A stretch of 64,000 nucleotides of DNA from Spirochaetota bacterium. Lineage in GTDB: Bacteria > Spirochaetota > Spirochaetia > Treponematales > UBA12059. Positions 49,459 to 59,575 of this stretch are shown one piece after another (within the stretch, counting starts at the first letter, position 1; every line of letters starts with the position of its first letter). The DNA lies in contig JADFDI010000004.1 of the NCBI GenBank assembly GCA_018262985.1, positions 248,001-312,000 of the forward strand. Reading direction: 5' to 3'. The notes under the pieces are model-generated. The model was not told the origin of the DNA. It searched no databases and worked only from the letters and a program-made list of their open reading frames with translations. The position numbers and the translations under genes are program-made.

Positions 49459-52253
49459 TCGAAAATGCCTTCGGACCAGAAGGGCCGGTATTTCGCGAGG
49501 TCGGCGCCGCGCCGGTACGCGATCTCCTTCCATTGCTCGTCAGTCAGGCGGTCGTCCATCGGGTGCCGGAACTCGTAGTAGCTGAAGACGTAGCCCGCGG
49601 CGACGCGCTTGCCGCCCTGGCCGTCGTTCAGCAGGACCTCGATCCGGTACGGCGCCGCGATTCCGACCTCGAGCACCTGCGCCGGCTCCACGGCGGTGTA
49701 GACGTCGGCGATGATGCCCATGCGCTCGTCCTGGGGCTCGCCTCCCGAGTAGAGCTCCTCGCTCCAGGGATTCTCCGGGTTGGACGCGGGCACGAGGCGG
49801 CGCGCCATGCGACGAATGGCCTCGTTCTGGACTTCCGATATCGGCTTGTCCTCGACCTCGAGCCTGACGATGTCGACCGCCTCGGCCAGCACCGCCTCGA
49901 GAGTCTCGAAGGCGTTGGCGTAGCTCTCGGGCAGGAGGCCCATGCGCGCGGCGTTCTCGGCCAGGTCGCGGACCAGGATGCGGACCCCGGTCCAGAAGGG
50001 AAGGTTGGGCTCGACGTAGTGGATGGGCTCCGGGATCGGCTCGACGCGCCAGGTGGGCTCCCAGTCGCCGCCGCCGGACATCTCCGCGCCGTAGACCTGC
50101 TTGACGTAGAGGATGGTGTCGTGGCGGAGCTCGGCCCAGGTGCCGTGCGCCGAGAGCAGGGCCTTGGCGCCCCAGGCCGGGGTCTCGGTGAAGTAGAAGC
50201 CCGCGCCCGGTTCGAACTGCGCCTGCGCCTTGATGAGGAAGAGCGCGCGGTTGTAGTAGGTCTCCGCCCAGAACGCCTCGTCGCGGCCTGAGAATTCGGA
50301 CTCGAATCCGTCCAGGACGCCTTCGAGCCCGGGGAAGGTCGCGTAGCCGTTCTCCCAGCGCGAGAGCAGGGCGTCGGCGGTCTTCGAGCCGAAGGCCTTC
50401 ATGAGGTCGAGGCCCGAGACCCAGTAGCGCGGAATCATCTCGTCGTTCGGCGGCAGTCTGGGGAAGCTGGTCGCCATGTGCACCGCGGAGTCCCAGGTGA
50501 AGCGCTGGCCGAAGAGGCGCCAGCCCAGCGGCGGGGTGTCGCCTTCGCCGGAGGGAACGAAGACGACGGAATTGCCCGCGACGCGGGGCGGGCGGAGCTC
50601 GGCGGCCGCCTTGCGCACGAAGTCCTTGACCGCGTCCTCGTCGGCTGTCCAGGCGGGGAAGGCCGCGACGGGATTCTTCCGGACGAAGGGCATGACGTCG
50701 TCGAGCGAAAGGTCGTCGGATACTCCGATCAGGTAGGTGATCGGGTCGAAGAGCTCGCGCCAGGCGGCGACGAGCGAGGGGTCTTCGAGAGCCAGGCGGT
50801 TGAGGAGGACGGCCATGGGCGTCAGGCGGAGGCTGAGGCCCGTGGCGGTCTTCGGGGCTTCAGGGTCGCCGTTCGCCCAGACGTAGCTCTGTCCCCCGCG
50901 GAGGGCCATGTAGGCGTGGATCCGGCCGAACCACATCATGGCCTTGAAGTACTGGCCGAGCGCCGCGTTCCGCGTGTAGTGGCCGCGCGGCTTGTACTGC
51001 GAGAAGTCTTCGTCGTAGAGGATGAGCGGATCCTTGCCCCAGCCCTCGTGCGCCTCGATCAGGGCGAGCGTCTCCCGCACGGCCTCGGGGTAGGTCCCGT
51101 ACACGGCCTCGAGGTCGGCCTCGGCGTACTCGCGGCGGCCGCGATCGTCCACGGTGAAGGCTGGCGTCGCCTCGAGAAGCGCGCGCGGCACCAGGAAGTA
51201 CTGCCGCGCGATGGCGAGGGTGCGCCCGTATTCCGGCACGCTCCCGTCGTCGGCGGCCTCGAGGGCGTCGAGCTTTACCAGGAAGGCGTCGATCAGGGCG
51301 GCGAGGCGCGGGGCGAAGTAGTCCTCCTCGACGCGCTGCAGGTACTTGTCGAAGGCCAGGTGGATGACGTGGGCGGCCAGGTCCGTGGTGACGAAGACGG
51401 GCCGCTGGGCGTCCTTGGCCTCGGCCTGGTAGAGCCCCAGCATCTCGTCGGAGAGGGCTTCTCCCCATTCGACCGGCGAGAACGCGACGCGGTCGCGCTC
51501 GAGCCGCGCGGCGACGCCGGAGGATAGTGGGTCGAGGCCGCGGAGGGCGTGGAAGCTCCCGTAGCGGCCTTCGGTCTGGTAACGCCAGGCGGCGACCGCG
51601 AGCCGCTCGCCCCTCGGATCGCGGTCGCGGAGCCCCACGAGGTCGGCGCCGAAGACGATGCCCGTCTTGCCGGCGTACGACGCCGGGTAGAACCAGTTCC
51701 AATGGTCGCCGAGCTTGTAGAGCCCGTCGTAGGCGCGGTCGGGACATTCGATCCGTTCGCCGAGCGATAGCACGGCGCCGATGGGCAGGGGCGCGCCGCC
51801 CGCGGCCTCGACGAGGTCGGCCGTCGCGCCGGCGAAGGACGCGGGCCACAGCTTCGCCACGCGGCTGCCGACCACGGCCGGAGTCCCGGAAGCCGGGATC
51901 TTGACGGGAACGGGAACCATGGTCGACGGATCGGCCAGGTAGGAGGCGTGGGCCTTGTGGCGGATCGAGCCCGGCATGACGAGCGCGTCGGGGCTGCCGA
52001 CGCCCCGGTATTCCACGGTGGGGAAGGAAGCGAAGTCGAGCGAGCGGATTCCCGTTCCCGCTCCGTCGCTTCCGCCTGTCGGGCTCGAGCCGGCCGCGAT
52101 GCCCGAGCTGCTTCCCGCGCCCGAAGGATCGGTCGCCTGCCCCTCGGGAACGGCCTTCCCGCCGCAGGCGGCCAAGAGAGCCAAGGCGAGCAGGGCGGCG
52201 AGCGGAGCCGAGGCGCGCTTCAGGCGGACGTTGGGCGTGCGCGACGTTTTCAT
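49455..52253 (-). CDS. DUF3160-family lipoprotein
   Basis: The 932-residue protein starts with a basic region, a hydrophobic helix and lipobox 'LLAAC' near residue 30. A linker follows, with 'SSGIAAGSSPTGGSDG', then a large helical domain from residue ~215. That domain matches the DUF3160 family: 'VFVTTDLAAHVIHLAFDKYLQRVEEDYF', 'YKPRGHYTRNAALGQYFKAMMWFGRIHAYM' and 'PYRIEVLLNDGQGGKRVAAGYVFSYYEFRHP'. Its role is not known; it is likely an envelope protein. The MEMO-like gene overlaps the stop as TTGA, so they are made together. Confidence 0.85.
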   Translation of the reverse strand: MKTSRTPNVRLKRASAPLAALLALALLAACGGKAVPEGQATDPSGAGSSSGIAAGSSPTGGSDGAGTGIRSLDFASFPTVEYRGVGSPDALVMPGSIRHKAHASYLADPSTMVPVPVKIPASGTPAVVGSRVAKLWPASFAGATADLVEAAGGAPLPIGAVLSLGERIECPDRAYDGLYKLGDHWNWFYPASYAGKTGIVFGADLVGLRDRDPRGERLAVAAWRYQTEGRYGSFHALRGLDPLSSGVAARLERDRVAFSPVEWGEALSDEMLGLYQAEAKDAQRPVFVTTDLAAHVIHLAFDKYLQRVEEDYFAPRLAALIDAFLVKLDALEAADDGSVPEYGRTLAIARQYFLVPRALLEATPAFTVDDRGRREYAEADLEAVYGTYPEAVRETLALIEAHEGWGKDPLILYDEDFSQYKPRGHYTRNAALGQYFKAMMWFGRIHAYMALRGGQSYVWANGDPEAPKTATGLSLRLTPMAVLLNRLALEDPSLVAAWRELFDPITYLIGVSDDLSLDDVMPFVRKNPVAAFPAWTADEDAVKDFVRKAAAELRPPRVAGNSVVFVPSGEGDTPPLGWRLFGQRFTWDSAVHMATSFPRLPPNDEMIPRYWVSGLDLMKAFGSKTADALLSRWENGYATFPGLEGVLDGFESEFSGRDEAFWAETYYNRALFLIKAQAQFEPGAGFYFTETPAWGAKALLSAHGTWAELRHDTILYVKQVYGAEMSGGGDWEPTWRVEPIPEPIHYVEPNLPFWTGVRILVRDLAENAARMGLLPESYANAFETLEAVLAEAVDIVRLEVEDKPISEVQNEAIRRMARRLVPASNPENPWSEELYSGGEPQDERMGIIADVYTAVEPAQVLEVGIAAPYRIEVLLNDGQGGKRVAAGYVFSYYEFRHPMDDRLTDEQWKEIAYRRGADLAKYRPFWSEGIFD

Positions 52254-52430
52254 GGATGCTTCCTCCGACGGATTCGGACGGGCGGTTCGGCCGTCCCGGA
52301 AAGAACCGGACGATCGGGACAGCCCCGTTCAGGATGTTTACGACATTATCCCGGAAACGCCCCGAGGGCACAAGAAACGCGGCATCCCGCGGCGATCCGG
52401 CTTCGGGTTCTTCCCCGAGCGATTGCGCGC

Positions 52431-52436
52431 TATAAT
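52431..52436 (+). promoter_or_regulatory. -10 element of SH3-like lipoprotein gene
   Basis: Consensus TATAAT lies about 60 nt upstream of the ATG. No convincing -35 is visible. Confidence 0.4.
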
Positions 52437-52496
52437 GCCCGTAGCCGGATCCGGCCAGGGCCGGATACGGATCAAGCCGAAAGGAGCGTCCGATAA

Positions 52497-53471
52497 ATGA
52501 AACGAACCACGATCATCCCGAGCCTGCTCGTCCTCGCCTTGTTCGCCGCCTCGTGCGGCGGGTCCGGACAGGAAGCCCCGGCCGCCGTCGCGCCGGACCA
52601 GGACGGCTCCGCGCAGGCCGCCGCGCCTTCGATGAAAAAGGGCGACCAGACCGCCTTCGTGCTCTATCAGGGCCTCGGCTTCTGGGCCGAGCAGGACGGC
52701 AAGCCCGTATACATCAAGAGCCTCGACCTGACCGACCGCCTGACCATCCACGGCAAGACCGCGGATCTCACCGGCTCGAGCGGCAAGGCGCTCGAATACA
52801 CCGCCGCCACCGACGCCAAGGGCGACGAGGGCTGGATCCGCCTGCCCTACGTCGGCGTCGGCGACCGGCTCGGCGTCATCGTCGCGGCCGAGACCTTCAT
52901 CTACACCGAACCGAAAAAAACCAAGATCGGCAAGCAGTTGCTCAAGGCCGGCGCTCTCGTCGTCATCGACGACTCAGGAAGCGCCGACGGCTTCCTGAAG
53001 ATCGATTCGATGCTCCTGCCGGAGGAGATCCCCCTCGACGACGTCTACGTCCCTTCCGACACGGTAAGCGTCGATTCGGGCGACATCGCTGCCATCCAGC
53101 TCCTCACACTCGCCAAGGCGCGCCGGGCCTCCGGCAAGGAGATCGACGTCAAGGCCGCCGACGCCTTCCTCTCCGACGCCGTGATGGAAGCCTCGAACCC
53201 GGCCATCGTCGCCATCGTCGACGAGGCCCGCGGCATCGTGAACGTCCCGACCTCGAGCGCTTCGGGCACCATGGTCTCGAAGGCGGACAAGGTGAACGTG
53301 CGCCGCACGCCCGTGGTCGGTTCCGAGGTCGTCGGCCAGCTCGCGGCCGCCCAGGAAGTCGCGCTCGCCGAGCGCACCTTGGAAGAAACCGTGATAGACG
53401 GAGTCTCGGCGCCCTGGTACCGCATCACCGCGCCCTTCGAGGGCTGGGTCTTCGGCGGCTTCCTCGAGTAG
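52497..53471 (+). CDS. lipoprotein with SH3-like repeats
   Basis: The 324-residue protein has a classic lipoprotein signal with 'LFAASC' (Cys20). Beta-rich SH3-like modules occur at about residues 85-160 ('GWIRLPYVGVGDRLGVIVAAETFIYTEP') and 255-324 ('VSKADKVNVRRTPVVGSEVVGQLAAAQEVAL', 'WYRITAPFEGWVFGGFLE'). The latter is a bacterial SH3 domain. Such domains bind peptidoglycan or proteins in the envelope. AAGGAG about ten bases before the ATG supports the start. It ends in a strong terminator. Confidence 0.8.
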   Translation: MKRTTIIPSLLVLALFAASCGGSGQEAPAAVAPDQDGSAQAAAPSMKKGDQTAFVLYQGLGFWAEQDGKPVYIKSLDLTDRLTIHGKTADLTGSSGKALEYTAATDAKGDEGWIRLPYVGVGDRLGVIVAAETFIYTEPKKTKIGKQLLKAGALVVIDDSGSADGFLKIDSMLLPEEIPLDDVYVPSDTVSVDSGDIAAIQLLTLAKARRASGKEIDVKAADAFLSDAVMEASNPAIVAIVDEARGIVNVPTSSASGTMVSKADKVNVRRTPVVGSEVVGQLAAAQEVALAERTLEETVIDGVSAPWYRITAPFEGWVFGGFLE

Positions 53472-53511
53472 CCCCCCGCCCGGCCCCGCACCCGCGGAGC
53501 CGGAAAAACGG

Positions 53512-53540
53512 AAGGCCTCCCCGCCCGGGGAGGCCTTCTC
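53512..53540 (+). terminator. terminator of SH3-like lipoprotein gene
   Basis: An 11-bp stem AAGGCCTCCCC/GGGGAGGCCTT is followed by a pyrimidine-rich CTCTTCTTCC tail. Confidence 0.75.
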
Positions 53541-53560
53541 TTCTTCCGCGTCGAGAGAAA

Positions 53561-53760
53561 CGCGTAGGAAGCGCGATTGTGGGACGAGGCCATGGAAGGC
53601 CGAGCGCTGCCACTGCCGAAGCGCTCTGCGCTTCGGCCATGTCACGGAACGCGCAGGAAGCGCGATTGTGGGACGAGGCCAGGATGGCCGAGAAATGCCA
53701 CGGACGAAGCGCGAAGCGCTTCATCGATGTCAGCGAATGCGCAGGACGCGCATTCGCTGA
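53561..53760. repeat. interspersed repeat element with palindromes
   Basis: A ~90-bp unit beginning CGCGTAGGAAGCGCGATTGT (53561) recurs as CGCGCAGGAAGCGCGATTGT at 53650 and in degenerate form (GCGCAGGACGCG) near 53739. Each is followed by GGGACGAGGCC and GGCCGAG, then a hairpin: CCGAAGCG/CGCTTCGG, then GAAGCGC/GCGCTTC, then AGCGAATGCGC/GCGCATTCGCT. It fills the gap between the lipoprotein and the convergent ptsN-like gene. Confidence 0.75.
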
Positions 53761-54210
53761 CTAGTCGCCCCGCAGCAGCTCCACCACCTCGCGCGCGTCG
53801 CCCGCGCCGACGAGCGCCCGGCAGAACGCCTTCGAGCGCGCCATGCGCGCTATCTCCGCGAGCGCCTCGATGTGCGGCCCCGCCTTGTCCGGCGGCGCCA
53901 TGATCAGGAAGAAAAGCCGCGACGGCAGGCCGTCCATCGCGCCGAAGTCCACGCCCTCCCGGGACACGCCGATGGCTATCGCCAGGTCCTTGACCGCGGG
54001 CGTCTTGCCGTGCGGTACCGCGATGCCTTCGGCCAAGCCCGTGCTTCCCTTCGCCTCGCGCTCCATCACGGCCGCGCGCGCCGCCTCGCGGTCGGCGATC
54101 AGCCCCGCCGCGGCGAGGACGCCGACCAGCTCGTCGATGACGCCGTCGCGGGTCGCGGACTCGAGCGGTACCTTGACGATGCGTTCCTCGATTCGCTCAA
54201 CCAGTGCCAT
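53761..54210 (-). CDS. PTS EIIA domain protein (PtsN/EIIA-fructose type)
   Basis: The 149-residue protein is a single EIIA-fru/Ntr domain. The phosphorylated His is in 'EGIAVPHGKTPAV' near residue 67, with 'GSTGLAEG' before it and 'FFLIMAPPDKAGPHIEALAEIARM' after it. Such domains act in sugar transport or, as PtsN, in regulation. No PTS permease lies nearby, so regulation is more likely. It follows the uspA-like gene by 12 bp and is probably the last gene of the V-ATPase transcript. Confidence 0.88.
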   Translation of the reverse strand: MALVERIEERIVKVPLESATRDGVIDELVGVLAAAGLIADREAARAAVMEREAKGSTGLAEGIAVPHGKTPAVKDLAIAIGVSREGVDFGAMDGLPSRLFFLIMAPPDKAGPHIEALAEIARMARSKAFCRALVGAGDAREVVELLRGD

Positions 54211-54222
54211 GGTACGCCTCCG

Positions 54223-54711
54223 TCAATCCAATTGATCGTAGATTTCCTCGATCCGGTCGCCGTTCTTGGCGACGAAGACCGAGCAGGGCACCGTGCGCAT
54301 GGCGCGGTCCACCTCGTCGTAGAGCTCGTCGCGGCGGCTGCGGACCTGGGCCATCTCGCCGACCACGAGCAGGTCGATGCCGCACTCGAGCACGCAGGCC
54401 TTGATCTCGGCCGAAACCGAGCCCTGGGCGCTCTTCGTCTCGACCTCGACGCCTTTCCGCCGTCCGAGCTCCACGGCGCGGCGCAGGTAGCGCCCGACGT
54501 CGCCCTCGAGGTCGCGCCGGTATTCCTCCCGCTCGGCCTCGAGGAAGATGCGCGCCTGGACGAGCTCGCCGAGCGCGCGCGTGTCCACCACCGCGAGCGC
54601 GCGCAGACCGGCCCCGAAGGTCCGGGCCAGGACGACCGCGAGCCTGACGGCGTCGAAGGAACCTTCGCTGCCGTCCACGTACACGAGCAGCTTGCGTATG
54701 GGTCCGTCCAT
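54223..54711 (-). CDS. UspA-family universal stress protein
   Basis: The 162-residue protein has the Usp fold: 'KLLVYVDGSEGSFDAVRLAVVLARTFGAGLRALAVVD' at the N terminus and 'ECGIDLLVVGEMAQ' with 'TVPCSVFVAKN' near the end. The usual ATP-binding G-2x-G-9x-G motif is not intact, so it may belong to the non-ATP-binding UspA type. It lies 4 bp after the V-ATPase D gene and 12 bp before the EIIA gene, which places a stress regulator in the ATPase operon. Confidence 0.8.
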   Translation of the reverse strand: MDGPIRKLLVYVDGSEGSFDAVRLAVVLARTFGAGLRALAVVDTRALGELVQARIFLEAEREEYRRDLEGDVGRYLRRAVELGRRKGVEVETKSAQGSVSAEIKACVLECGIDLLVVGEMAQVRSRRDELYDEVDRAMRTVPCSVFVAKNGDRIEEIYDQLD

Positions 54712-54715
54712 CGTC

Positions 54716-55348
54716 CTATGCCTCCCCCGCGGCCGCGGCTTCCAACCTCGCCTTGACCGTCTTCATCAGCGCGAGCGAGTCGCGCTCGTTCTCCTCCAGC
54801 CGGTCGGCGATACGTCGCACCGCCGCCTCCAGTTCGGGCACCGCTATCTTTTCGAGCGCGTTGGCCTTGCGCGCGGTGCGCCGCACCTCGGCGGCCAGGC
54901 GCAGAATGGACACGCGCAGCTCCGCGAGCCGCCCCATCATCGAAAGGACCTCGCGGAAGGCGGCCGCGGCGGCGTCCACGCGGTACGAGGCGTCGAGCGG
55001 GCTGTAGTAGGGTCCGCGCTCGGTGAACGAGGTGCGCACCACGGGCAGCTGCACGCCCATCACCGAGCGGCGTCCGAGCTCGATGCCGGCGTCGGAGTTC
55101 ACCGCGCCGGCCAGTATGGACACCTCGAGCACGCCGTCGGACAGGGCCGCGTCCTCGAGCAGGCGCCAGGCCTTCGCGAGAGCCTCGTCGGCCTTCCGCT
55201 CCAGCTCGGCGCCCTGGTCCACCAGGGCCAGGAGCTCGTTGGCCAGGATCTTCCGCTTCTGGTCGAGCAGCTCCCGGCCGAGCCGGGCCAGGGAAAGCTC
55301 CTCGCGCAGGGCGAGCAAGTTGGTCCTGGTCGGGGCGTCGTTCCTCAA
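54716..55348 (-). CDS. atpD: V-type ATPase subunit D
   Basis: The 210-residue coiled-coil subunit is the central stalk of the V1/A1 motor. It has '[30 protein letters not shown]' at the N terminus and '[39 protein letters not shown]' at the C terminus, both family hallmarks. The start is a TTG that overlaps the subunit B stop as TTGA. It is the last ATPase gene in the operon. Confidence 0.93.
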   Translation of the reverse strand: MRNDAPTRTNLLALREELSLARLGRELLDQKRKILANELLALVDQGAELERKADEALAKAWRLLEDAALSDGVLEVSILAGAVNSDAGIELGRRSVMGVQLPVVRTSFTERGPYYSPLDASYRVDAAAAAFREVLSMMGRLAELRVSILRLAAEVRRTARKANALEKIAVPELEAAVRRIADRLEENERDSLALMKTVKARLEAAAAGEA

Positions 55349-56781
55349 GCGCCCTCCTCCGCCTCGCGCTCCACCCAATGCGCCTCGAGGTCGGCCTCGG
55401 TGACGCGGCGGAGCTCCTCCCGGGGCAGGAGGCCGAGCGCCTCCCAACCGAGAGCGAGGGTGCGCTCGACGTCGCGGTCCTCGTCGCGAGCCTGCGTGAC
55501 GAAGCGCCGCTCGAAGAACTCGCCGAACTCGAGGTACTTGCGGTCGAGCGGCGCGAGCTCGTCCTCGCCGATGACGGCGGCGAGGTCGCGCACGTCCTTC
55601 ACCTTGCTGTACGAGGCGAAGAGCTGCGCCGCGAGCCGCGGGTGGTCCTCGCGCGTCATGCCCTCGCCGATGCCGTCCTTCATGAGGCGCGAGAGCGAAG
55701 GCAGGCCGGCCACCGGAGGATAGACGCCGCGGCCGAACATGGAGCGGTCGAGGACGATCTGCCCCTCGGTGATGTAGCCGGTCAGGTCGGGAATCGGGTG
55801 CGAGATGTCGTCGTTCGGCATGGTCAGGATGGGCAGCTGGGTTATGGAGCCCGGGCGGCCCCGGATCATGCCGGAGCGCTCGTAGAGCTCCGCGAGGTCC
55901 GAGTAGAGGTAGCCCGGGTAGCCCTTGCGCGAGGGAATCTCGCCGCGCGCCGTGGAAATCTCGCGGAGCGCCTCGCAGTAGTTCGCCATGTCGGTCATGA
56001 CCACGAGGACGTGCATGTCGAGGTCGAAGGCCAGGTGCTCGGCCACGGTCAGCGCGACGCGCGGCGTCACGATGCGCTCGATCGAGGGGTCGTCGGCCAG
56101 CGAGAGGAAGAGCGCCACCTTGTCGAGCACGCCGCTCTCCTCGAAGGAGCGCTCGAAGAAGCGCGCCACGTCGTGCTTGACGCCCATGGCGGCGAAGACC
56201 ACCGCGAAGTCCGAGCCGCCGTCGCGGAGCCGCGCCTGCCTGGCGATCTGCGCCGCGAGCTCGTTGTGCGGCAGGCCGTTGCCCGAGAAGATGGGCAGCT
56301 TCTGGCCGCGGATCAGGGTGTTCATGCCGTCGATGGCGGAAATGCCGGTCTGGATGAAATCGCGCGGGTACTCGCGGGCGACCGGGTTGACCGGGCGGCC
56401 GTTCACGTCGTTCACGGCGTCCGGGAGCGGCGCGGGGCCGCCGTCGCGGGGGCGGCCGAGGCCGTCGAAGGTTCGGCCGAGCATGCGGCGCGTCGCGCCG
56501 ACCGTGAGGGGCGCGCCCCGGAAACGGACCTTCGAGCCGGGCAGGGTCAGCGACTGCGTTCCCTCGAACACCTGGGCCACCACCAGGTCCTCGGAGGTAT
56601 CGAGCACCATGCCGAGACGGACGCGTCCTTCGGCGTCGACCACCTCGACGAGCTCGCGGTAGCCGACGGGATGCGTGCGCTTGACGAACACGAGGGGCCC
56701 GTCGATGCGGTCGAGCCCCCGGTACTCGCGGCCCGCGGCGAGCTCGCGGCGCAAGGCGTCGGCGCGGGAATCAGCGGCCAT
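55345..56781 (-). CDS. atpB: V-type ATPase subunit B
   Basis: The 478-residue non-catalytic stator-side subunit has '[36 protein letters not shown]' near residue 150, '[42 protein letters not shown]' near 270 and '[19 protein letters not shown]' near 365. It lacks the P loop found in subunit A, as expected. The start overlaps the subunit A stop by 11 bp. Subunits A3B3 form the head that hydrolyses or makes ATP at the membrane. Confidence 0.95.
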   Translation of the reverse strand: MAADSRADALRRELAAGREYRGLDRIDGPLVFVKRTHPVGYRELVEVVDAEGRVRLGMVLDTSEDLVVAQVFEGTQSLTLPGSKVRFRGAPLTVGATRRMLGRTFDGLGRPRDGGPAPLPDAVNDVNGRPVNPVAREYPRDFIQTGISAIDGMNTLIRGQKLPIFSGNGLPHNELAAQIARQARLRDGGSDFAVVFAAMGVKHDVARFFERSFEESGVLDKVALFLSLADDPSIERIVTPRVALTVAEHLAFDLDMHVLVVMTDMANYCEALREISTARGEIPSRKGYPGYLYSDLAELYERSGMIRGRPGSITQLPILTMPNDDISHPIPDLTGYITEGQIVLDRSMFGRGVYPPVAGLPSLSRLMKDGIGEGMTREDHPRLAAQLFASYSKVKDVRDLAAVIGEDELAPLDRKYLEFGEFFERRFVTQARDEDRDVERTLALGWEALGLLPREELRRVTEADLEAHWVEREAEEGA

Positions 56782-58549
56782 AATCGCCCTCCAGGTCGTC
56801 GATGGCGCGCTCGAGGCGGGCGGCGACGCGGTCGAAGGCCTTGTCGTCGCCCTCGGCGATCGCGTAGCGCGCCGAGACGATGTCGCGCACGGCCTTGACG
56901 CGCCGGAGCTCGACGAAGGTCGCTCCCTTCTTGATGGCGAGCGAGCCGCGCCGCCAGTAGAGCAGCACGAGCGCGAGCATCCGCGCCTGCTTTTCCGGGC
57001 TCGTGTAGCGATCCACCTCGTCGAAGGCGTCCTGTCGGAGGAAGGCGTCCTTGAAGAGCGAGCAGACCTCGATGACGAAGCGCTGGCTGTCGGGCAGGGC
57101 GTCCGAGCCGACCAGCTTGGCCACCTGGAGGAGCCGCACTTCCTTCCTGAGGAGTCCGACCATTTCCGCGCGGTCGGCGGTCCACCCTGGCCCGACGCGT
57201 TCCTCCCACCAGGGACGGACCTCGTCGGCGTACTCGCTGTAGCTGTCGAGCCAGGAGATGGACGGGTAGTGGCGCGCGTTGGCGAGCTGGCGGTCGAGGG
57301 CCCAGAAGGCTCGCACGAAGCGGCGCGTGTGCTGGGTGACCGGCTCGGAGAAGTCGCCGCCGGGCGGGCTGACCGCCCCGATGATCGACACCGAGCCCTC
57401 GCTCCCGCCCAGCGTTTCCATGGAGCCGGCGCGCTCGTAGAAGGAGGCTATGCGCGTCGCCAGGTAGGCCGGGAAGCCTTCCTCCGCCGGCATTTCCTCC
57501 ATGCGGCCCGAAAGCTCGCGGAGCGCCTCGGCCCAGCGCGAGGTGGAGTCCGCCATGACCGCCACGTGGTAGCCCATGTCGCGGTAGTACTCCGCCAGCG
57601 CGGCGCCCGTGTAGACCGACGCCTCGCGGGCGGACACCGGCATGTTCGAGGTGTTGGCGATGAGGATGGTGCGTTCCATCAGGCTGCGGCCCGTGCGCGG
57701 GTCGACCAGCTTGGGGAACTCCGTGAGCACGTCGGTCATCTCGTTGCCGCGCTCGCCGCAGCCGACGTAGACGATCAGGTCCGCGTCGCACCACTTGGCC
57801 ACCGCGTGCTGGGTCATGGTCTTGCCCGTCCCGAAGCCGCCGGGTATGGCCACCGTGCCGCCGCGCGCCAGGGGGAAGAGGGTGTCCACCACCCGCTGCC
57901 CCGTCACGAGGGGAACCGAGGCGGGAAGCCGCCGGCCCGCCGGCCGCGGCGTGCGGATAGGCCAGCGCTGGAGCATCGAGATCCTCCGCTCGCCCGCGGA
58001 GGTCTCGACGACGGCCACGACGTCCTCGACGCCGTACTCGCCTTCCCGAGCCGCCCACGAGAGCCGTCCCGAGACGTCGGGCGGCGCCAGCACGCGATGC
58101 TCGACGCGGGCGGTCTCGGGGACGGTGCCCAGGACCGCGCCGGGCACCACGTCGGCCCCGACGGCGAGCGAGGGCGTGAAATGCCAGCGACGGCCGCGGT
58201 CGAGGGCCGGAGCGCTCATGCCGCGGCCGATGAAGTCGCCGCCGGAGGCGCGCAGGGCTTCGAGCGGCCTCTGGATGCCGTCGTAGATGGTCCCGACCAG
58301 GCCCGGCCCCAGCTCGACCGAGAGCGGCATGCCGGTGCCGACGACCGGCTCGCCCGGGCGCACGCCGGTCGTGTCCTCGTAGACCTGGATGACGGCCCGG
58401 TCGCCGGAGAGCTTGATGACCTCGCCGACCAGGGCGGCCTCTCCGACCCTCACCAGTTCGAGCATGCGCGCGTCGGCGACCCCGGCGGCCTCGACCACCG
58501 GGCCGTTGACCCTGCGCACGCGCCCTATCGCGCGTTCTCCCGTCGCCAT
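56771..58549 (-). CDS. atpA: V-type ATPase subunit A (catalytic)
   Basis: The 592-residue catalytic subunit has '[17 protein letters not shown]' at the N terminus, the P loop '[17 protein letters not shown]' near residue 238, '[14 protein letters not shown]' near 260, '[32 protein letters not shown]' near 330 and the typical A-subunit insert between ~115 and 195. The ATG overlaps the subunit E stop as TGATG, so they are coupled. It drives proton or sodium translocation through the membrane ring; the ion cannot be told from this subunit. Confidence 0.96.
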   Translation of the reverse strand: MATGERAIGRVRRVNGPVVEAAGVADARMLELVRVGEAALVGEVIKLSGDRAVIQVYEDTTGVRPGEPVVGTGMPLSVELGPGLVGTIYDGIQRPLEALRASGGDFIGRGMSAPALDRGRRWHFTPSLAVGADVVPGAVLGTVPETARVEHRVLAPPDVSGRLSWAAREGEYGVEDVVAVVETSAGERRISMLQRWPIRTPRPAGRRLPASVPLVTGQRVVDTLFPLARGGTVAIPGGFGTGKTMTQHAVAKWCDADLIVYVGCGERGNEMTDVLTEFPKLVDPRTGRSLMERTILIANTSNMPVSAREASVYTGAALAEYYRDMGYHVAVMADSTSRWAEALRELSGRMEEMPAEEGFPAYLATRIASFYERAGSMETLGGSEGSVSIIGAVSPPGGDFSEPVTQHTRRFVRAFWALDRQLANARHYPSISWLDSYSEYADEVRPWWEERVGPGWTADRAEMVGLLRKEVRLLQVAKLVGSDALPDSQRFVIEVCSLFKDAFLRQDAFDEVDRYTSPEKQARMLALVLLYWRRGSLAIKKGATFVELRRVKAVRDIVSARYAIAEGDDKAFDRVAARLERAIDDLEGDYGR

Positions 58550-59268
58550 CACGATACGCCCCGCCCGTTCCCGGCCCCGCCGGATCCGCCCTCGTCCTCG
58601 CGGAACAGCCCGCGCGACACCCTGGCCCTCAACTCTCCCTCGAGCCGCGCGAAGCGGGCCTCGAGCCGATTGTCGAAGGACGTGCGGCCGTCGGCCGATT
58701 CGAGCACGACGCCCGGATTCCCGTCCGCGAAGGGCTCGCCGACGGACAGCCTCGCCTCGACCCCGCAGGCCTCGCGCGCCAGCCGTTCCGCCTCGCGAAG
58801 CAGCGCGTCGTCCGGGCCCGGGCCCTCGAGGCCGCCGACGCGCAGAAGGAGATCCCCGCCTCCGAGCCCGATGGCCGCCTCGGCCGCGAGGCGGGCCAGG
58901 GTGGCGCTGAACTCCGGCTTCCTCGCTCCTTCGCGGCACAGTTCGAGCGCCTTGGCTACCGTCGCCCTCCAGGCCGCCTCGCGGGACGCCAGTTCGGCCC
59001 GCGCGAGCTCGGCCGCGAGCTTCGATTCAGCTTCCCGCGCGATCGCGGCCACCTGGGCCTCGGCGGCGGCATCGGATTCTTGGCCGATGCGCGCGGCCTG
59101 GGTTTCCGCGGCCGCGACGCGCGCCTCCGCCTTGATCCGGGCCTCGTCCAGGCTCCGCCGCGCCTCGTCGCGGGCCTCGCGCAGGATGCCTTCTACGAGC
59201 GCCCCGACGTCGCCCGTCCGCTCCGTCTCCCGGACGCCTTCCCTCCCCTTGCCGACGCGCGCGCTCAC
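58549..59268 (-). CDS. atpE: V-type ATPase subunit E
   Basis: The 239-residue peripheral-stalk subunit has a long charged N-terminal coiled coil (residues ~25-110, rich in Ala, Glu and Arg) and a C-terminal globular part with '[39 protein letters not shown]', the family end motif. The GTG start overlaps the subunit F stop as GTGA. The N-terminal coil probably pairs with the H/G-like subunit encoded at the head of the operon. Confidence 0.85.
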   Translation of the reverse strand: MSARVGKGREGVRETERTGDVGALVEGILREARDEARRSLDEARIKAEARVAAAETQAARIGQESDAAAEAQVAAIAREAESKLAAELARAELASREAAWRATVAKALELCREGARKPEFSATLARLAAEAAIGLGGGDLLLRVGGLEGPGPDDALLREAERLAREACGVEARLSVGEPFADGNPGVVLESADGRTSFDNRLEARFARLEGELRARVSRGLFREDEGGSGGAGNGRGVS

Positions 59269-59570
59269 GCCCCGACCCCCAGGGCCGACGACGCGAGCTC
59301 CCGCAGGCCCGGCCTTCCGGGCAGGCGGCCGCCGCGGTCCGGCACCTCGACGACGAGCGGGAAGGATCCGGAAGCGAGCCAGGCCTCGACCTGCGGACGG
59401 ATGAGGTCGGCCGTTCGCTCGGTTATCAGCACGACGCCCACGTTCCCGTCCTCGAGGGCCTCCCGGAACGCGGACAGGGCCTCGACGGCGTTTTTCGCGG
59501 CGCGGCCCCGGACCCCGGCGAGGCCGAAGCCGAGCACCGTGTCCTCGTCGCCGACGGCGAAGTACTTCAC
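59265..59570 (-). CDS. atpF: V-type ATPase subunit F
   Basis: The 101-residue protein fits subunit F: 'KYFAVGDEDTVLGFGLAGVRGRAAKNAVEAL' at the N terminus and 'VGVVLITERTADLIRPQVEAWL' in the middle, a CheY-like fold that sits on the central stalk. It begins with GTG, 5 bp after the subunit K stop, and overlaps subunit E by 4 bp. The assignment rests on this pattern and position. Confidence 0.88.
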   Translation of the reverse strand: MKYFAVGDEDTVLGFGLAGVRGRAAKNAVEALSAFREALEDGNVGVVLITERTADLIRPQVEAWLASGSFPLVVEVPDRGGRLPGRPGLRELASSALGVGA

Positions 59571-59575
59571 GACGC

